Source of the DNA: Lithobates sylvaticus
Lineage: Eukaryota > Chordata > Amphibia > Anura > Ranidae
Reading direction: 5' to 3'
Length of the DNA: 64,000 nt
Assembly: GCA_028564925.1 (NCBI GenBank)
Contig: CM053034.1
Coordinates: forward strand, 93,942,626 to 94,006,625
Part shown: positions 60,374 to 64,000 of the stretch, in pieces
Layout: every line of letters begins with the position of its first letter
Numbering within the stretch: the stretch's first letter is position 1
The notes under the pieces: generated by a model
The model's input: only the letters and a program-made list of their open reading frames with translations
Told to the model about the DNA's origin: nothing
Database searches by the model: none
Made by a program: the position numbers and the translations under genes

Positions 60374-61368
60374 TTAACCACTTGCCTACCAGGTACGTAC
60401 ACCCCCTTCCTGACCAAGCCATTTTTCAGCTTTCAGCGCTGTCGCATTTTGAATGACAATTGCGCGGTCATGCAACGCTGTACCCAAATAAACTTTTTAT
60501 CATTTTTTCCCCCACAAATAGAGCTTTATTTTAGTGGTATTTGATCACCTCTGCGGTTTTTATTTCTTGCGCTATAAACAAATTAAAGGGACAAGTTTGA
60601 AAAAACGCAATATTTTTTACTTTTTATTATAATAAATATCCAATCATTTATTTATTTTTAAACAAATTTTTTCCTCAGTTTAGGCCGATACGTATTCTTC
60701 TACATATTTTTGGTAAAAAAAAAAAAAAAAAAAAAAAAAAATCGCAATAAGCGTCTATTGATTGGTTTGCGCAAAAGTTATAGCGTCTACAAAATAGGGG
60801 ATAGATTTATAGCATTTTTATTATTATTTTTTTTACTAGTAATGGCGGCGATCTGCGATTTTTATCGTGACTGCGACATTGCAGCGGACATATCGGACAC
60901 TTTTGACACATTTTTGGGACCATTCACATTTATACAGCGATCCGTGCTATAAAAATGCATTGATTACTGTATAAATGTGACTGGCAGGGAAGGGGTTAAC
61001 ACTAGGGGGCGCTGCAGGGGTTAATATGTTCCCTATCTTAGTGATTCCAACTGTGGGGGGGGAGGGGACTGACTGGGGGAGGAGACCGATTGGTGTCCCT
61101 ATGTACAAGGGACACACCATCGGTCTCCTCTCCTCTGACAGGACGTGGATCTGTGTGTTTACACACACAGATCCACGTCCTGCGCGATTATCGCGGGTGC
61201 CTGGCGGACATCGCGGCCGCCGGGCATGCGTGTCGGGTCCCTAGCTACGCGGCGGGCACGCGTGCCCCCTAGTGGCCAAAAAGCGAGCGCCGTCATATGA
61301 CGGCGGCCCGCCACAGTAGCTGCACCGTCCCGCCGTCATTTGACAGTGGGCGGTCAGCTACTAGTTAA
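60374..61368. mobile_element. TTAA-flanked MITE copy
   Basis: TTAACCACTTGCCTACC at the left, GCTACTAGTTAA at the right (TTAA 60374-60377 and 61365-61368). It is close kin of copy 1 at 99-1119. Hairpins ACCGATTGGTGTCCC (about 61086-61122) and GGACGTGGATCTGTGTG (about 61141-61180) repeat the design of copy 1. Confidence 0.85.
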
Positions 61369-61518
61369 AGCACCAATAACGCTGCATATACTTTTTTTTA
61401 TGTTCATTTGAGGGTTGTGTATTCCCTTCACTGCTAGCAGCTGTTTGGTCTAGCCCTGATCTTAAATTTTTTAATTTGCCTTCAGAATGGAAGCTGCAAC
61501 AGGGGATACGTATCTTTA

Positions 61519-62616
61519 TTAACCACTTCCAGCCCAAGGAAATCATACAACGTCTTTGACTTTCAGTGGTGATATCTGAATGATGCCTGCATTTAGACAT
61601 CTTTCTCAGCCGGCGATTCTGTGCACCGTAAGAACGATCATAGCGGCAGTTCAGCAGCTTGATCAATCTTACAGGTGGCGGGAGGGGACCCCCCTCCGGT
61701 GCTTCTTCAGGCTTGCCCGTGCGACGGGGACCCAGAGAAAGAATCCACCGCTGCATGAAGAGCATAGAGATTGTCGGTCCTATGGCGTCACGTCCAGGCC
61801 GTGGAGCAGTATATATCTTTTTTTTTTTTTTTTTATCTTCTTTCCAGCCTGGAGGAGAGATGTGGGGTCTTATAGACCCCACATGTCTCCATAAAGAGGA
61901 CCTGGCACACACCATTCCTATTAAAAGGGATGTTTACATTCTTTGTAATAAAAATAAAAGGGATAAAAAAGCGCCCCAGTCCCCGTGTACTCGTGCACAG
62001 AAGCGAAAGCAAACGCAAGTCGCGCCCACATATGTAAACGCCGTTCAAACCACACATGTGAGGTATCGCCATGTGCATTAAGAGCGAGAGCAATAATTCT
62101 AGCACTAGACCTCCTCTGCAACTCTAAACTGGTAACCTGTAAAAAAAATAAAAAAATAAAAATAAAAAAAATAAAAATAAAAAAATAAAAATTAAAAATT
62201 AAAATTAAAATTACAATTGTAAGCGTTGCCTATGGGGATTTTAAAGTACCAAGGTTTGGCGCCATTCCATTCCAAGTATGCACAATTTTAAAGTGTGACA
62301 TGTTCGGTATCCATTTACTCGTTGCAACATCAGCTTTTACATTATACAAAAAAATTGGGCTAACTTTACTGGTTTGTTATTTTTTTAAATTTTCCCCCCA
62401 AAAAAATGCATTAGAAAAATTGTTGCGCAAATACTGTGTGTGTCTGTGCAACGACCGCCATTTTATTCTCTGGGGTGTCTGCTAAAAAAAAAAAAAAATA
62501 TATATATATATAATGTTTGGGGGTTCTGAGTAATTGTTTAGCAAAAAAAAAAAAAAAAGATGATTTTTACATGTAGGAAAGGAGTGCCAGAATAGGCCCG
62601 GTATGTAAGTGGTTAA
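61519..62616. mobile_element. TTAA-flanked MITE copy, second subfamily
   Basis: TTAACCACTTCCAGCCC at the left and GTAAGTGGTTAA at the right (61519-61522, 62613-62616). Hairpin TGTGGGGTC-TATA-GACCCCACA near 61860. An (A)nT-rich stretch lies at 62137-62215. Confidence 0.8.
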
Positions 62617-62631
62617 TGTGTTGTGTGATAT

Positions 62632-62731
62632 TGTCATCACAGGGGACACCGAGGGCTAAGACTGAACAATGTCATCACAGGGGACACCGAGGACCAAGAC
62701 TGAACAATGTCATCACAGGGGACACCGAGGG
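62632..62731 (+). repeat. 38-bp tandem repeat, 2.6 copies
   Basis: GTCATCACAGGGGACACCGA recurs every 38 bp (62633, 62671, 62709). Confidence 0.92.
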
Positions 62732-62846
62732 TAATACAGTTTTGTTATAGTTCTGGGTTCGGTGACACTCACACCCCCTTCATGTGTCAGGCATTGTAGA
62801 GAGGAGCCGGGTCCTGGCACTGGCAGTGTATAGCACGCTGCACGTC

Positions 62847-63110
62847 TAGGGTGCCCACGTGTCCCGTATTGCCCGGGATTGTCCCTTAATTGATATCTGT
62901 GTCCCGTGTACCTTTATTCGGGGACAATACAGTGTCCCAGAATGAAATAAGGACACACAGCCGCAGTAATAAACATTGCTGAATTGTTTGATAGGGCCGC
63001 CCCGCCTCGCGTCTAGCAACAGCGCCCCGAGTCCACCCACCTCCGCCTCCAGCAGCAGCAGGGAGAGAGAGAGCGTCTTCTGTATCTCCTCCTCCTGAGT
63101 CCTGAGGGCG
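62847..63110. mobile_element. hAT-like end and GC-rich segment
   Basis: CTAGGGTGCCCACGTGTCCC followed by GGGATTGTCCCTTAATTG resembles a hAT terminus. No partner end lies in the window. A GC-rich CpG segment follows (62995-63120). Confidence 0.45.
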
Positions 63111-63429
63111 GCTTCTTATTGTTGCTGGCCTGCTCACCACCTGTAGCACAGAGCATTGGAGCACTTTCTTTGGCTACTGTGATAGGTCATGGTCACGCTG
63201 GTGGTGGGCGGGGACAGTCGCTGCCGTACCATCCTCACGATAATCCTTGGTGTCAGTGTGGGGCAGTGGGTCACAGCCAGCTCAGTGCAGCTGCCCTAGA
63301 AGAGGGGAGATCCGCACACTTCTCCATCCAGCATGCCTGCCTTGGCAAGCTTGTGACACTCACCGGGAAGCCGCTGACTGTGAGCCCCCCCCTGGACTAT
63401 CCAAGTGAGTGAGCTGAGCACTGTCACTA
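63111..63429. other. Possible exon-like segment, unassigned
   Basis: A 97-codon ORF (63119-63412) ends beside a donor-like CCAAGTGAGTGAG. No family is recognised. It may be an exon or hAT interior. Confidence 0.2.
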
Positions 63430-63965
63430 ACCAGACCCTGACCCATCTCTCTGCCCCCCTCCCTCTCCCTGCCCTCCTCTCCCTGCCCTCCTCCCCCTCT
63501 CTCTCCCCCTGCCCTCCTCTCCCTGCCCCCTCCCCCTGCCCTCCTCCCCCTCTCTCTCTCTCCCTGCCCCTCTCCCCCTCCCTCTCTCCCTGCCCCCCTC
63601 ATTCTCTCTCCCCCTGCCCCTCTCCCCCTCCCTCTCTCCCTGCCCCCCTCATTCTCTCTCCCCCTGCCCCCCTCATTCTCCCTAGCCCCCCTCATTCTCT
63701 CTCTCCCTGCCCCCTCATTCTCTCTCCCTAGTCCCCCTCATTCTCTCTCCCTAGCCCCCCTCATTCTCTCTCTCCCTAGCCCCCCTCATTCTCTCTCTCC
63801 CTAGCCCCCCTCATTCTCTCTCTCCCTGCCCCCCCCTCCCCATCTTCCTGCCCCCCCCTCCCCATCTCTCCCCCTGTCCCCCCTCCCCTCTCTCTGTCCT
63901 TGTCCCCCTCCTGTCTCCCCCTGTCCCCCCTGCCCCCCTCTCTCCCTCTCTGGCCCTGCCCTCTC
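63430..63965. repeat. Polypyrimidine low-complexity tract
   Basis: More than 500 bp of CCCTCTCC/CTCATTCTCTCT text on the plus strand. ORFs on both strands are compositional. Confidence 0.95.
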
Positions 63966-64000
63966 TGTGGCAGCAGGTGACAAGTGACACGCTTCATCTG

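Noticed and set aside
63360-63997. Gly/Arg/Glu-rich and Pro/Ser/Leu-rich ORFs on both strands
   Set aside because: Low-complexity C/T sequence gives open frames on both strands.

Overview
The window looks like nuclear DNA from a large, repeat-rich vertebrate genome, most likely an anuran amphibian. The evidence is one intron-containing vertebrate gene embedded in a dense, layered mix of transposons typical of frogs: TTAA-flanked MITEs, several hAT families, three Tc1 families, DIRS and Ngaro tyrosine-recombinase retrotransposons, Penelope-like pieces and an L1 fragment. There is no sign of operons, Shine-Dalgarno sites, CRISPR arrays or phage.

The one secure host gene is polr2l (RPB10/RPABC5, a small shared subunit of RNA polymerases I, II and III). 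It lies on the minus strand with coding exons at 35970-36064 and 33286-33394. Together they give exactly 67 residues plus stop, and an AATAAA signal lies about 175 bases downstream. A splice acceptor just before the ATG implies an upstream non-coding exon. A CpG-rich block at about 46158-46430, with CRE and YY1-like motifs and a strong donor, is a candidate for it.

Region by region: 1-4.1 kb holds two TTAA MITEs sharing a target site, a hAT MITE with a perfect 8-bp duplication, and a decayed Tc1 copy. 4.5-16.3 kb is the showpiece: an 11.8-kb hAT transposon with an exact 8-bp target duplication, inserted in an older palindromic MITE. It carries a TATA promoter, a 4.4-kb tandem array with a 125-bp two-unit higher-order repeat, a BED-finger transposase split by a nested 891-bp hAT MITE, and two further tandem arrays. 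16.4-24.3 kb is MITEs within MITEs. 24.5-30.0 kb is a Ngaro-type element on the minus strand with nearly identical split direct repeats, so a young insertion. 30.0-31.8 kb is a Penelope-like regulatory segment with a promoter, an intron and a hammerhead ribozyme candidate. 32-36 kb is polr2l.

36.7-46.5 kb holds Tc1 copies of two families, a chain of TTAA elements, an L1 tail and a second Penelope-like piece. 47.0-55.2 kb is a broken DIRS element with inverted ends and an internal complementary region, interrupted by two TTAA elements, one carrying a palindrome of about 1.07 kb. 55.9-57.3 kb is a hAT element with an exact duplication. 57.5-60.2 kb is a Tc1 copy with two later insertions. 60.4-64 kb is two more TTAA elements, a hAT-like end and a long polypyrimidine tract.

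Apart from polr2l the coding capacity is all transposon-derived. Many insertions can be ordered in time from exact target duplications.
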